Assembly (NCBI GenBank): GCA_002345575.1
Contig: DDVX01000004.1
Location: forward strand, 240,912-304,911
Reading direction: 5' to 3'
DNA from: Stutzerimonas stutzeri
GTDB lineage: Bacteria; Pseudomonadota; Gammaproteobacteria; Pseudomonadales; Pseudomonadaceae
DNA: 64,000 bases
Shown: piece by piece, positions 9,635 through 17,957 of the stretch
How the letters are laid out: each line of letters starts with the position of its first letter
How positions within the stretch are numbered: the stretch's first letter is position 1
Translations under genes and position numbers: made by a program
The notes under the pieces: model-generated
Seen by the model: only the letters and a program-made list of their open reading frames with translations
Told to the model about the DNA's origin: nothing
Database searches by the model: none

Positions 9635-10558
9635 ATGACTGAGAGACTTATGGAGCCGGAGCAGATCACTGCTTCGGCCAGCACCCCGCCTTACAGTGAT
9701 CTGCCACCCGCGCGCCTGTTCGCCCTGCGCGCCGAGCGCTTGGAGACACTGGCGAGCGAACACCCCATGGGCGATTACCTGCGCCTGCTGGCCGGCCTGT
9801 GCAAGGCCCAGCAGCAGTTGCTGGATCAGCCGCCCGCCTCGCTGCTGCCGACGCCAGAGCGCCTGGCTCAGGCCCGTACCCACAAGATGCCGCCTTTGGC
9901 GGTGGACAGTCTGGTGCGCGAGAACGGCTGGCAACCGTTTCTCGATGCTCTGCTAGAGCAGGTCGAGGCACCGAACGAAGCCGTCGGCAAGGCGCTGGAC
10001 AGCTTGCGCAAGGCCGATGTTGACCAGCGTCGCAGCTGGGCTGTGAACCTGCTGGACGGCGACTACTCGGCGCTCGACGCCGCTGTGGTGCCCTTCCTCG
10101 GCGCTGCACTGCAGGCCGCCTGGAGCCAAGCCCTGCTGGCCCTGCCTAAAGACAGCGTGACCGACATCGGCAGCGGCGCCCAATGCCCATGCTGCGGCTC
10201 GCCGGCCATGACCGGGGTGATCCGCAATCGCGGCAAGCAACAGGGTCTGCGCTATCTGGTCTGCTCGCTATGCGCCTGCGAATGGCACTTCGTGCGGGTC
10301 AAGTGCGTGCATTGCGACTCCAGCAAGGACCTGCACTACTCCAGCCTGGAAAGCGACCGCCATGCCTCAGACAAGGCGCCTATCCGCGCTGAGTGCTGCC
10401 CCGGCTGCAACAGCTACTTCAAGCTGGTCTACCTGGAATCCGACCCCGACGCCGAAGGCCTTTCCGCCGACCTCGCCAGCCTAGCGCTGGACCTGCGCAT
10501 GGATCAGGAAGGCTTCCAGCGCCAGGCGCCCAACCTGCTGCTGGCACCGGGCGGCTGA
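9635..10558 (+). CDS. fdhE: Formate dehydrogenase accessory protein FdhE
   Basis: Cytoplasmic maturation factor needed for activity of respiratory formate dehydrogenases, 307 aa. The C-terminal half carries the rubredoxin-like metal-binding Cys pairs CPCC, CSLC, CVHC and CCPGC that define the family. The ATG at 9635 is favoured: AGGAGG sits 9 nt upstream. A TTG at 9632 is in frame directly before it and could also serve. Confidence 0.94.
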   Translation: MTERLMEPEQITASASTPPYSDLPPARLFALRAERLETLASEHPMGDYLRLLAGLCKAQQQLLDQPPASLLPTPERLAQARTHKMPPLAVDSLVRENGWQPFLDALLEQVEAPNEAVGKALDSLRKADVDQRRSWAVNLLDGDYSALDAAVVPFLGAALQAAWSQALLALPKDSVTDIGSGAQCPCCGSPAMTGVIRNRGKQQGLRYLVCSLCACEWHFVRVKCVHCDSSKDLHYSSLESDRHASDKAPIRAECCPGCNSYFKLVYLESDPDAEGLSADLASLALDLRMDQEGFQRQAPNLLLAPGG

Positions 10559-10569
10559 CCGCAACGCGC

Positions 10570-10596
10570 GTGGAAAATGCTTCGCAGTTTTCCACC
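10570..10596. repeat. 27-bp palindromic repeat, copy 1
   Basis: GTGGAAAA...TTTTCCACC imperfect palindrome 11 bp after fdhE. An identical copy in opposite orientation lies at 63882-63909. It looks like a dispersed extragenic palindrome. Confidence 0.7.
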
Positions 10597-10600
10597 CTAG

Positions 10601-10718
10601 CCGAACCATAGTTGGAGCGGGCCATGCACGCGAAAGGAGCCGCGGAAGATTTCACAGGCATGGCCCATTCCCACATGGCCCGGCCAACCGCACCGCCTCG
10701 GTGACCGGCTTCAACAAC
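10601..10718 (+). repeat. Composite REP module, copy 1 (fdhE-selA interval)
   Basis: The module reads CCGAACCAT, GTTGGAGCGGGCCATGCA, a variable core, TTCCCACATGGCCCGGCCAAC, then CCGGCTTCAACAAC. The same ordered blocks recur at 10830-10951. GCGGGCCATG and CATGGCCCG face each other as in paired REP elements. I see no gene in 10559-11047. Confidence 0.7.
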
Positions 10719-10829
10719 GGTTCGTAGGGTCGCGAAGCTTATCCACCTTTGTGCTCCGAATATCGCGCATCAACAGCCGAACTTCGGCACACCAAGCGAA
10801 TCGGATCACTTCGCCGGACACGCGGAACA

Positions 10830-10951
10830 CCGAACCATTTTGTTGGAGCGGGCCATGCAGGAACAACCTGCGGTGCCACGGAACTCACGGCCATCACCGT
10901 TCCCACATGGCCCGGCCAACACGCACTGCCTTAGACTCCGGCTTCAACAAC
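10830..10951 (+). repeat. Composite REP module, copy 2 (upstream of selA)
   Basis: Second copy of the module at 10601-10718. The conserved outer blocks are kept and the central block differs (GGAACAACCTGCGGTGCC in place of CGCGAAAGGAGCCGCGG). It ends 97 bp before the selA start and so probably lies in or near the selA leader. Confidence 0.7.
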
Positions 10952-11047
10952 TTTTCTTCGCGTAAATGTGTTCCAGGAGGGTTCCCCTTGCGGCAACCCG
11001 CTTCGCTCCGGGAAACTGCCCGGTCTAAACCTGCATGGGAGTCCTGC

Positions 11048-12484
11048 ATGACCAGTCAAGCTGCCGAGGTTCGGCGCTCTTCCCTCTGTCTGCCTTCCAT
11101 CGACCGCCTGCTGCGCAGCCCTGCCTGCGCGCCGCTGCTGGATCGCTATGGCCGTGAAGCCGTGCTCGGCACCCTGCGCGGACTGCTCGACGAACTTCGT
11201 AAACCCGCCCAGCTCGGCCAGCTCAGCGCGCCCGAGCTGACCGAAGAGGTACTGGCCGGTCGTGCTGGGGAACGCCTGGCCAACCAGCACCGCAGCCGCG
11301 TACGCCGCGTGTTCAACCTCACCGGCACGGTGCTGCATACCAATCTTGGCCGCGCACTGCTGCCGGACGAAGCCATCAAGGCCATCACCCTCGCCGCGCG
11401 CTACCCGCTGAACCTGGAATTCGACCTGGCCACCGGCAAGCGTGGCGACCGCGACGACCTTATCGAAGGACTGATTCGCGAACTGACCGGCGCCGAGGCC
11501 GTCACCGTGGTCAACAACAACGCCGCCGCCGTGCTGCTGGCGCTCAACAGCCTCGGCGCACGCAAAGAGGGCATCATCTCCCGCGGCGAGCTGATCGAGA
11601 TTGGCGGTGCCTTCCGCATTCCGGACATCATGGCCCGAGCCGGCGTGAAGCTGCACGAAGTGGGCACCACCAACCGCACCCACGCCAAGGACTATGAAGC
11701 GGCGATCAATCCGCGCTCGGGCCTGCTGATGCGCGTGCATACCAGCAACTACAGCGTGCAGGGTTTTACCAAGAGCGTCGCCACCGCCGAGCTGGCGGCC
11801 ATCGCCCATGCCCACAGCCTGCCACTGCTGGAAGATCTCGGTAGCGGCAGCCTGGTGGACCTCTCGCGCTGGGGTCTGCCCAAGGAGCCCACCGTGCAGG
11901 AAGCACTGCGCGACGGCGCCGATATCGTCACCTTCAGCGGCGACAAGCTGCTCGGCGGTCCTCAGTCCGGGCTGATCGTCGGCCATAAAGACCTCATCGC
12001 GAAGATCAAGAAGAACCCGCTCAAGCGCGCCCTGCGTGTGGACAAGCTGACTCTGGCGGCGCTGGAAGCGGTGCTCAATCTCTATCGCGACCCCGACCGC
12101 CTCGCCGAGCGGCTGACCAGCCTGCGCCTGCTCAGCCGCCCGCAGCAGGAAATCCGCCTGCAGGCCGAGCGCATCGCACCGGCACTGGCATCGGTGTTCG
12201 ACGAGAGCTGGCAGGTCGGCGTCAGCGACGCTCTAGGCATGATCGGCAGCGGCGCCCAGCCCGTAGCGCGCCTGCCCAGCGCCGCCCTGTGCATCCGCCC
12301 GCAGCAACCCAAGCGCCTGCGCGGGCGTAGCCTGCGCCAGTTGGAAGAAGCCCTACGCAGCCTGCCGGTCCCGGTGCTCGGGCGTATCGCCGAAGACGCT
12401 CTCTGGCTGGATCTGCGCCAGCTCGACGACGAAGCGACCTTCCTCGCCCAGCTGCCACAGCTGCAACAGGAGCTGGCACCATGA
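11048..12484 (+). CDS. selA: L-seryl-tRNA(Sec) selenium transferase
   Basis: PLP enzyme converting Ser-tRNA(Sec) to Sec-tRNA(Sec) with selenophosphate, 478 aa (E. coli 463). The PLP-binding Lys is K300 in FSGDKLLGGPQSG. Upstream are the TGTVLHTNLGRALLP and VNNNAAAVLL motifs of the family. The start is set at 11048, where GGAG lies 6 nt upstream and SelA-like sequence begins (LPSIDRLL); the open frame extends to 10751 only through repeat DNA. The stop overlaps the selB start (ATGA). Confidence 0.96.
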   Translation: MTSQAAEVRRSSLCLPSIDRLLRSPACAPLLDRYGREAVLGTLRGLLDELRKPAQLGQLSAPELTEEVLAGRAGERLANQHRSRVRRVFNLTGTVLHTNLGRALLPDEAIKAITLAARYPLNLEFDLATGKRGDRDDLIEGLIRELTGAEAVTVVNNNAAAVLLALNSLGARKEGIISRGELIEIGGAFRIPDIMARAGVKLHEVGTTNRTHAKDYEAAINPRSGLLMRVHTSNYSVQGFTKSVATAELAAIAHAHSLPLLEDLGSGSLVDLSRWGLPKEPTVQEALRDGADIVTFSGDKLLGGPQSGLIVGHKDLIAKIKKNPLKRALRVDKLTLAALEAVLNLYRDPDRLAERLTSLRLLSRPQQEIRLQAERIAPALASVFDESWQVGVSDALGMIGSGAQPVARLPSAALCIRPQQPKRLRGRSLRQLEEALRSLPVPVLGRIAEDALWLDLRQLDDEATFLAQLPQLQQELAP

Positions 12485-14397
12485 TCGTCGGCACCGCCGG
12501 CCACATCGACCACGGCAAGACCGCCCTGCTCAAGGCCCTCACCGGCCAGCAGGGCGACCGCCGCCGCGAAGAGCGCGAACGCGGTATCACCATCGACCTC
12601 GGCTATGCCTATGCCGACCTCGGTGATGGCAGCCTGACCGGATTTATCGACGTGCCGGGCCACGAACGCTTTGTCCACAACATGCTGGCCGGCGCCAGCG
12701 GCATCGACTGCATGCTGCTGGTGGTCGCTGCCGATGACGGCGTGATGCCGCAGACCCGCGAACACCTGGCCATCGTCGAACTGCTGGGCATCCGCCGGGC
12801 GCTGGTCGCGCTGACCAAGATCGACCGCGTCGAGCCTGCACGCGTCGAAGAAGTGCGCCAGCAGATCGCCGCATTGCTACAACCCGGCCCGCTGGCCGGT
12901 GCGCCAATCTTCCCCGTATCAGCCATAGAAGGGCTGGGCATCGAGGCACTGCGCCAGGCCCTGCTCGATCAGGCCGCACATATCGATGCACGCAGCGACA
13001 GCGGCTATTTCCGCCTGGCCATCGACCGCGCCTTCAGCGTTACCGGTGCTGGCGTGGTGGTTACCGGCACCGCCTTCGCCGGGCGCGTACAGGTTGGCGA
13101 CGAACTCACGCTTTCGCCCCTCGGTCGCCGCGTACGCGTACGCGGCCTGCATGCGCAGAATCGCGAAGCCAACGAGGCACACGCCGGCCAGCGGGTCGCA
13201 CTCAATCTCGCCGGTGAACGCCTGTCGGTCGAACAGATCAACCGCGGTGACTGGCTACTATCGCCGGCCCTGCAAGGTGCTACGCGCCGCATCGATATCG
13301 AATTCACCCTGCTCGCCAGCGAGGCCCGCGCCCTCAAGCATTGGTCGCCCGTACACATCCACCTTGGCGCGCAGGACGTCACCGGGCGCATCGCCCTGCT
13401 CGAAGGCGAATTCGTCGCGCCCGGCGGCCAGGTGCAGGCCCAGCTACAACTCAACGCCCCGCTGCATGCCATTCACGGCGACCGCGTGGTGCTGCGCGAC
13501 CAGTCCGCGCAACGCACCCTGGGCGGTGGTCGCGTGCTCGACCCCTTCGCGCCACCACGCAATCGCAACCGCCAGGCACGCCTGGCCCAACTGCGCGCGC
13601 TGGCGGGCGAAACGCTGGAAGAGGTGCTTCCACAACTGTTGCCCAGCGCCGTCAATGGTGTGGAACCGACGCACCTGGAGCGCCAATTCAACCGCCCCCG
13701 ACAGACCTGGCAACTGCCGGACGAGGCCGTGGAAATCACCACCCGTCAGGGCACGCGGCTATTCGAGCGCACCTACTGGGAGCATTTGGGGCAAAGCCTG
13801 ACACCCGCGCTGCAACGCTTCCATGAGGAACAACCCGACGAACTCGGCCCCGACCGCGACCGCCTGCGCCGCTACGCCCTGCCCCAGCTGGAACGCCCGG
13901 CCTTTATCGCGTTGCTGGAACAGGCCCTGGCCGAAGGCACCGTGCACGCCAGCGGCCCCTGGCTGCATATGCCCGAACACCGGGTGCGCCTGAGTGACGA
14001 AGAAGAAACGCTAAAGGCCCGGCTCTGGCCACTACTCGAAGCCGGCGGCTACAACCCGCCCTGGGTGCGCGATATAGCCAAGGACCTCGCCATCGGCGAA
14101 GACCAGGTACGCCACCTGCTACGCAAACTGGCCCGCCTCGGCGCGCTGCAACAGGTGGTCAAGGACCTCTTCTATACCGAAGCCACCACCCGCCAGCTGG
14201 CCGATCTACTGCTGGAAATCGAGCGCGAAACCGGCGTGATCCACGCCACCACCTTCCGCGACCGCATCGGCCTGGGCCGCAAACGCAGCATCCAGCTGCT
14301 GGAACACTTCGACCGCATCGGCCTGACCCGCCGCTTCGGCAATGAACGCAAGATCAGGACCGACAGCGCGCTGGCCTCAACAGTCGAGATCGGGTAG
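12481..14397 (+). CDS. selB: Selenocysteine-specific elongation factor SelB
   Basis: GTPase that delivers Sec-tRNA(Sec) to the ribosome at UGA codons marked by SECIS, 638 aa (E. coli 614). The G1 motif GHIDHGKT is at residues 7-14, followed by RGITIDLGYAY, DVPGHERFVHNM and TKID. Two EF-Tu-like beta-barrel domains follow, then C-terminal winged helices (about 440-638) that bind the SECIS hairpin. It is translationally coupled to selA by a 4-bp overlap. Confidence 0.96.
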   Translation: MIVGTAGHIDHGKTALLKALTGQQGDRRREERERGITIDLGYAYADLGDGSLTGFIDVPGHERFVHNMLAGASGIDCMLLVVAADDGVMPQTREHLAIVELLGIRRALVALTKIDRVEPARVEEVRQQIAALLQPGPLAGAPIFPVSAIEGLGIEALRQALLDQAAHIDARSDSGYFRLAIDRAFSVTGAGVVVTGTAFAGRVQVGDELTLSPLGRRVRVRGLHAQNREANEAHAGQRVALNLAGERLSVEQINRGDWLLSPALQGATRRIDIEFTLLASEARALKHWSPVHIHLGAQDVTGRIALLEGEFVAPGGQVQAQLQLNAPLHAIHGDRVVLRDQSAQRTLGGGRVLDPFAPPRNRNRQARLAQLRALAGETLEEVLPQLLPSAVNGVEPTHLERQFNRPRQTWQLPDEAVEITTRQGTRLFERTYWEHLGQSLTPALQRFHEEQPDELGPDRDRLRRYALPQLERPAFIALLEQALAEGTVHASGPWLHMPEHRVRLSDEEETLKARLWPLLEAGGYNPPWVRDIAKDLAIGEDQVRHLLRKLARLGALQQVVKDLFYTEATTRQLADLLLEIERETGVIHATTFRDRIGLGRKRSIQLLEHFDRIGLTRRFGNERKIRTDSALASTVEIG

Positions 14398-14415
14398 GGT
14401 CTGTCACTCGCAAAA

Positions 14416-14446
14416 CGCCGGGGCAGACGCCCCGGCGCTTCTCTTC
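14416..14446 (+). terminator. Hairpin between selB and the selC 5' fragment
   Basis: A 9-bp perfect stem CGCCGGGGC / GCCCCGGCG with a 4-nt loop, followed by the pyrimidine-rich CTTCTCTTC. The T content is modest. It ends 11 bp before the tRNA fragment, so in the ancestral order selB-selC it may have been an RNA processing hairpin in place of a full stop. Confidence 0.6.
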
Positions 14447-14487
14447 ATGGAAGGCAATCGCAGCCGGTGCTGCGGCCGGGCTTCAAA
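14447..14487 (+). repeat. 5' fragment of selC, left attachment copy
   Basis: 41 bp identical to 17530-17570. It covers the tRNA(Sec) 5' acceptor strand, D arm and anticodon arm through the end of the CTTCAAA anticodon loop, and then diverges (TCCTATTT against CCCGGTTG). It is the remnant of the original selC 5' half and marks the left end of an inserted cassette. Confidence 0.9.
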
Positions 14488-14611
14488 TCCTATTTTTGCC
14501 ATGTTCAGTATTCGTCTACATTGGCCTAAGCTGGCTACTCAGGGCATCGTCAACAGGTGCGACCGGCCTTTACTGGCCTTTGCTGCACTATGATTTCGAC
14601 ACCTTAAGCGG

Positions 14612-16774
14612 TTAAAGCGAACTCACCTCCATGTACAGGGCTGAAAGATGTCCTATGGACAAGTCCAAGATTGGCTCATACATAAAAGAATTAAGATGTA
14701 TGTTCGAGCTAACTGTTACGCTTACTTTTTGAAGCACGGGTCTAGCAGGAGACGATGAATTCATCTCTACGTACTTGCTAAGCAGCCGTCCAAACTGATT
14801 GAGATCATCGCACCAGTAATTAGGATCATTTAGGCCTGTTCTAATACAAGCAAGCATATACTTTTCAGCCTTAAGACGGATAGCCATCGACATGACTACC
14901 TTGTCTTCCAAGTTTAATCCGGTCTGAATCGGATTAAGCCTTATGGACTCAACCTCTTCGAAAATTATATCTGCAATCAACTTCTCAGACCCGGGATGCT
15001 CGCAACCGAAAGTATTGTTGAAAACGGTTACAAAGTCTTGATGCGTTATTTGTTCGGTGTTCGACTTGTAATGGAGAAGACTAGTAAGCAGCAAGTAGTC
15101 ATCGTGCTCGTCGCCTTTAGTATATTCGATGATATTTCTAGCGAAAGGAATACTTGCGCACATAGCACGGGGGCACTTCGGGAATCTGTCCAGCAGAATC
15201 CCTTTAAAATAATCCTTTACCCCTTGCGCCTTTTCCAATTCAATACTGGTAGGGTGCTTATTTGCCATCAAGCATCTATCGCGATGCACAAATCTAACCG
15301 CCAATCCTCGATAAAAATCGTAGTTGTGCGTTAATATTATTTGATAGATGTTTGGCTTACTTTCAATATCTTCTAAATACTGAAGAATTGCATGTTTGTT
15401 CTTATAGTCGAAAGAGTCTGCGGGATCATCGACCACTAACAGCGTTTCATTATCCAGCTTAGTTAGAGCCTCTATCTTAAAAATGAAGCTCAAGAGATAA
15501 AGCGCTCTTTTTTCGCCCTGACTGAGCGTAGTTAACTCCGAGCAACGTAGTTTAACTTCTTCACCGTCATCTTTAAAAACATAACAGAGCTTTGCCTTTT
15601 CTTTTCCTAGAGCCGCGTTACTTTTATTTTCAACCTCCAACCGAAAAGGCATATCAGTAAATCGATCATTAAATAGGCTGACGGCATCTAACCATTCCGG
15701 CGCCAGTTCCGCCGCCTCTCGCTCTATAAGATCAAGTTCTTCTTTAGCATTTTGGTGCATTTCAACATAGGCGAGCGATTCACTGCAGGAGTTCACGCAC
15801 GCCCGCCACATCATTACTTTAAAGCCGTTTTGATTCTCGGGCTTTAATCCATTCAGCAAGACTTCAATCTCGTTAACATCGAGGCTTTCAAATAGGTTAG
15901 CTATGGCCTGCGTTTGAGCATTCTTAGCAATCGACTGTTTGATATTTTTGAGGTGCTGATCTGCCTCGATGTTGACCAAAATGGATTTTACTCGACTCTC
16001 GGCTTCTTCAATACCGACAGGAGAAGAATCACCGCTAAGGAAAAGCTGATGCCCTCCATCGAAGTAACCTTGATTCTTCAGGGTTTCAAATGACTTTTCA
16101 GCCCTGATTGGGTTGAATACATCCTTTTTAAATATTGTACCTTCTAGTGTAAATATTTCTTGATATCGCTCGCTGAACTCTCGTGCCTTCTCTAGAAATG
16201 CTGGTTTTTTTAGAAGCTCTAGAACTCTCGGATCGAAAATCGTCGAATACTTATACGGGAACGAATCATAGGATGCTGATGCATCAACCAGAGATGCAAG
16301 ACAGCTTGCAAAGTCGCGCTTACCAATATCAGACAGCACTGTAAGCTCAATATCGTTCTTTGGAACTCCGGATAACTTTTGAAGAGAAGCAATAGCTTTG
16401 TTTTTCTGCTTTTCGATATCTAGAATAAGCGCATCGTATCGAGCCTTCTTGTCTGGACTAACAAGAATGTTTGATATTTCCGGGCTTTCTTGCGAAACAT
16501 CAATCTCTGATTTCAGTACGTAGATTGAGCTTGCCGATATCGGAGACCCATCAATTAAAACTGTTGCTTGCGCAGCTCTATTGAATCGCTCCTCGACCGG
16601 CTGGTCGCCTTGCGCCAATCTGTCAAAAGCCTTGGTGAATGAGGTCTTCATCAGGCCATTCGGCGCATAAATGGCAAACGACTTCCTTTTATTCCTGCCA
16701 CTCCCAAAGTCAAAACTATACGTTAGCGACTTTATTCCATAACAATTTTTTAGATCTACCAATAGCTCTCTCAT
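14612..16774 (-). CDS. ABC/AAA-type ATPase, candidate defence protein
   Basis: 720 aa. Nucleotide-binding motifs: atypical Walker A APNGLMKTS (37-45; Met where Gly is usual before Lys), ABC signature LSQGEKRAL (417-425), Walker B LLVVDDP (445-451), D-loop DSFD (453-456) and H-loop LTHN (481-484). About 370 residues lie between Walker A and the signature; the helical, charged part near 110-350 fits a coiled-coil or SMC-like insertion. About 235 residues follow the H-loop, ending in HLNSFMYEPILDLS (693-706), and may be an effector domain. This plan resembles the AAA_13/PrrC/RloC group of cytoplasmic defence ATPases, but PrrC nuclease residues cannot be confirmed by eye. It is AT-rich and probably acquired. 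It lies 64 nt downstream of the membrane protein gene on the same strand, so they may be co-transcribed. Function unproven. Confidence 0.8.
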   Translation of the reverse strand: MRELLVDLKNCYGIKSLTYSFDFGSGRNKRKSFAIYAPNGLMKTSFTKAFDRLAQGDQPVEERFNRAAQATVLIDGSPISASSIYVLKSEIDVSQESPEISNILVSPDKKARYDALILDIEKQKNKAIASLQKLSGVPKNDIELTVLSDIGKRDFASCLASLVDASASYDSFPYKYSTIFDPRVLELLKKPAFLEKAREFSERYQEIFTLEGTIFKKDVFNPIRAEKSFETLKNQGYFDGGHQLFLSGDSSPVGIEEAESRVKSILVNIEADQHLKNIKQSIAKNAQTQAIANLFESLDVNEIEVLLNGLKPENQNGFKVMMWRACVNSCSESLAYVEMHQNAKEELDLIEREAAELAPEWLDAVSLFNDRFTDMPFRLEVENKSNAALGKEKAKLCYVFKDDGEEVKLRCSELTTLSQGEKRALYLLSFIFKIEALTKLDNETLLVVDDPADSFDYKNKHAILQYLEDIESKPNIYQIILTHNYDFYRGLAVRFVHRDRCLMANKHPTSIELEKAQGVKDYFKGILLDRFPKCPRAMCASIPFARNIIEYTKGDEHDDYLLLTSLLHYKSNTEQITHQDFVTVFNNTFGCEHPGSEKLIADIIFEEVESIRLNPIQTGLNLEDKVVMSMAIRLKAEKYMLACIRTGLNDPNYWCDDLNQFGRLLSKYVEMNSSSPARPVLQKVSVTVSSNIHLNSFMYEPILDLSIGHLSALYMEVSSL

Positions 16775-16838
16775 TGCCCAATCATTCCCTTGCTGTGCTA
16801 TATGTTTTTATTGTCTATTACTAATAACTGCAATACAT

Positions 16839-17393
16839 TTAATTCCGCAAACTCAGGTTAACGCTAGCTTTGCAGTTTCTTCGCTCGATACTTCCTTCCC
16901 CACCCGGGCAAAAGTCGCTCAGCCGTCTTTCCTTTCCTATAACCACGATTTCCTTTTGGCGGGGCTGAATCGTGACGGCCGGCTCCGGGATTACCCGAGT
17001 CGCCGGAACGATATTGGTCGCCCCCTGGGGAACGTAGTTCTTGTCGTTGAATACTGTTTGCTTGGGTGGTGCGTCTGTCGTAGCAGCTTGGGGCTGGGGT
17101 GTTTGCGGCTGAGGCGTTGTCCCTCTCGCGGCTACTTCCTCTACTACCCTGTCCCAATCCTTGGTCGCTGCTGGCTGCGCTCGCGTGATTTCGACAATGG
17201 GGGCTGGCTTGGGCTGGGTGCGTTTTTCAACAATGCTCTGCGTGGTGCTTTTAAGGAATGCTGAGCCTGCGACCTGTAGCGCCCCTAACACGATGACCGT
17301 ACCGATGATTCCGGGGATCACCCAGGTAACTGCACTCCGTTTCCGGCGGTACGTCTTGATGTACTCCGGAGCATCGCTCCAATCAGCCTTCAT
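16839..17393 (-). CDS. Single-pass membrane protein of the selC cassette
   Basis: 184 aa, not recognised. A short basic N-terminus (MKADWSDAPEYIKTYRRKRS) precedes one transmembrane helix at about 23-48. A long Pro/Gln/Thr-rich, probably periplasmic stretch (about 60-135) and a C-terminal part with two Cys (DFCPGG and RRNC) follow. GC content is higher than in the adjacent ATPase gene, so the two may have different histories. It is first in the leftward gene pair. Confidence 0.7.
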   Translation of the reverse strand: MKADWSDAPEYIKTYRRKRSAVTWVIPGIIGTVIVLGALQVAGSAFLKSTTQSIVEKRTQPKPAPIVEITRAQPAATKDWDRVVEEVAARGTTPQPQTPQPQAATTDAPPKQTVFNDKNYVPQGATNIVPATRVIPEPAVTIQPRQKEIVVIGKERRLSDFCPGGEGSIERRNCKASVNLSLRN

Positions 17394-17531
17394 ATTTCTC
17401 TCCCTGCTTGCCCTTCGGGCCTAACGGCATCCAGAACACCCGCCGGACGTGCTAGCCTATGCGCCGCTCGGGCCTGCAACACATCCCATACCCGAGTCCT
17501 TTCTTGCTGGAGTCATCCGCAAAATCTATAT

Positions 17532-17627
17532 GGAAGGCAATCGCAGCCGGTGCTGCGGCCGGGCTTCAAACCCGGTTGGGGGCGGCAGCCGCTCCTGGGT
17601 GAGTTCGACTCTCACTGCCTTCCGCCA
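17532..17627 (+). tRNA. selC: tRNA-Sec (anticodon TCA)
   Basis: A 96-nt tRNA with encoded CCA. The 8-bp acceptor stem GGAAGGCA / TGCCTTCC, 6-bp D stem CGCAGC / GCTGCG with loop CGGT, anticodon stem CCGGG / CCCGG around CTTCAAA, a long variable arm and the T loop TTCGACT are all as expected for bacterial tRNA(Sec). Its first 39 nt are also present at 14449-14487 next to selB. It decodes the UGA in fdnG. Upstream sequence is cassette DNA; the nearest promoter-like pair (TTGCTG and TATATG) would start transcription inside the tRNA, so the promoter is unresolved. Confidence 0.96.
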
Positions 17628-17957
17628 ATTTGCTTGCGTCTGGCCTCGCGATTTGCGGCGTGACCTGAGAGTAGCCTGCGCGCACAACGAAACCAATGGC
17701 ATTTAGCCATAGCATTGCTTCTGATCAAGAAACACCCAGCTGATAGCTCTAAGCCACAGCAGCACTAGAGCGTCCCGCGTTCACTTTCTTCCCCGCTCCG
17801 CATCGACTCCGCCGCCACCAAGCCAGTCACCTTCAGCCATCGCTGTGGCCGGTCGTCGCCCTTCTATCGCCCCATAGAAAGAAAATATCGTGCGTTCGGT
17901 CTATGGTCTTTGAATGTTGGTCTAGGGTTTGTTTGGTACCAAAAAAGGAGATCAGGC
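17628..17957. other. Non-coding interval selC-cfa
   Basis: 330 bp without a convincing gene. CTATGGT near 17900 weakly resembles a stationary-phase sigma -10, which would suit cfa, but no -35 or strong match supports it. AAAGGAG at 17944-17950 is the cfa ribosome binding site. Confidence 0.4.

Larger units (their letters stand above)
14447..17529. mobile_element. 3.1-kb cassette inserted in the selC anticodon loop
   Basis: Bounded by the 41-bp direct repeats at 14447-14487 and 17530-17570. It contains two leftward genes: a membrane protein (16839-17393) and an AT-rich ATPase gene (14612-16774). The base composition of the ATPase gene and its flanks is clearly lower in GC than selB or cfa on either side, indicating foreign origin. 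There is no integrase, transposase or excisionase. The intact selC on the right combines a cassette-borne 5' half with the native 3' half. The 124 bp between the left repeat and the ATPase stop hold no recognised feature. Confidence 0.85.

Noticed and set aside
14447..14487. Second functional selC
   Set aside because: Only the 5' 39 nt are present; variable arm, T arm and acceptor 3' strand are missing.
14447..17627. Simple tandem duplication of selC with later decay
   Set aside because: The copy stops precisely at the anticodon loop and unrelated AT-rich cargo lies between the repeats; insertion explains both.
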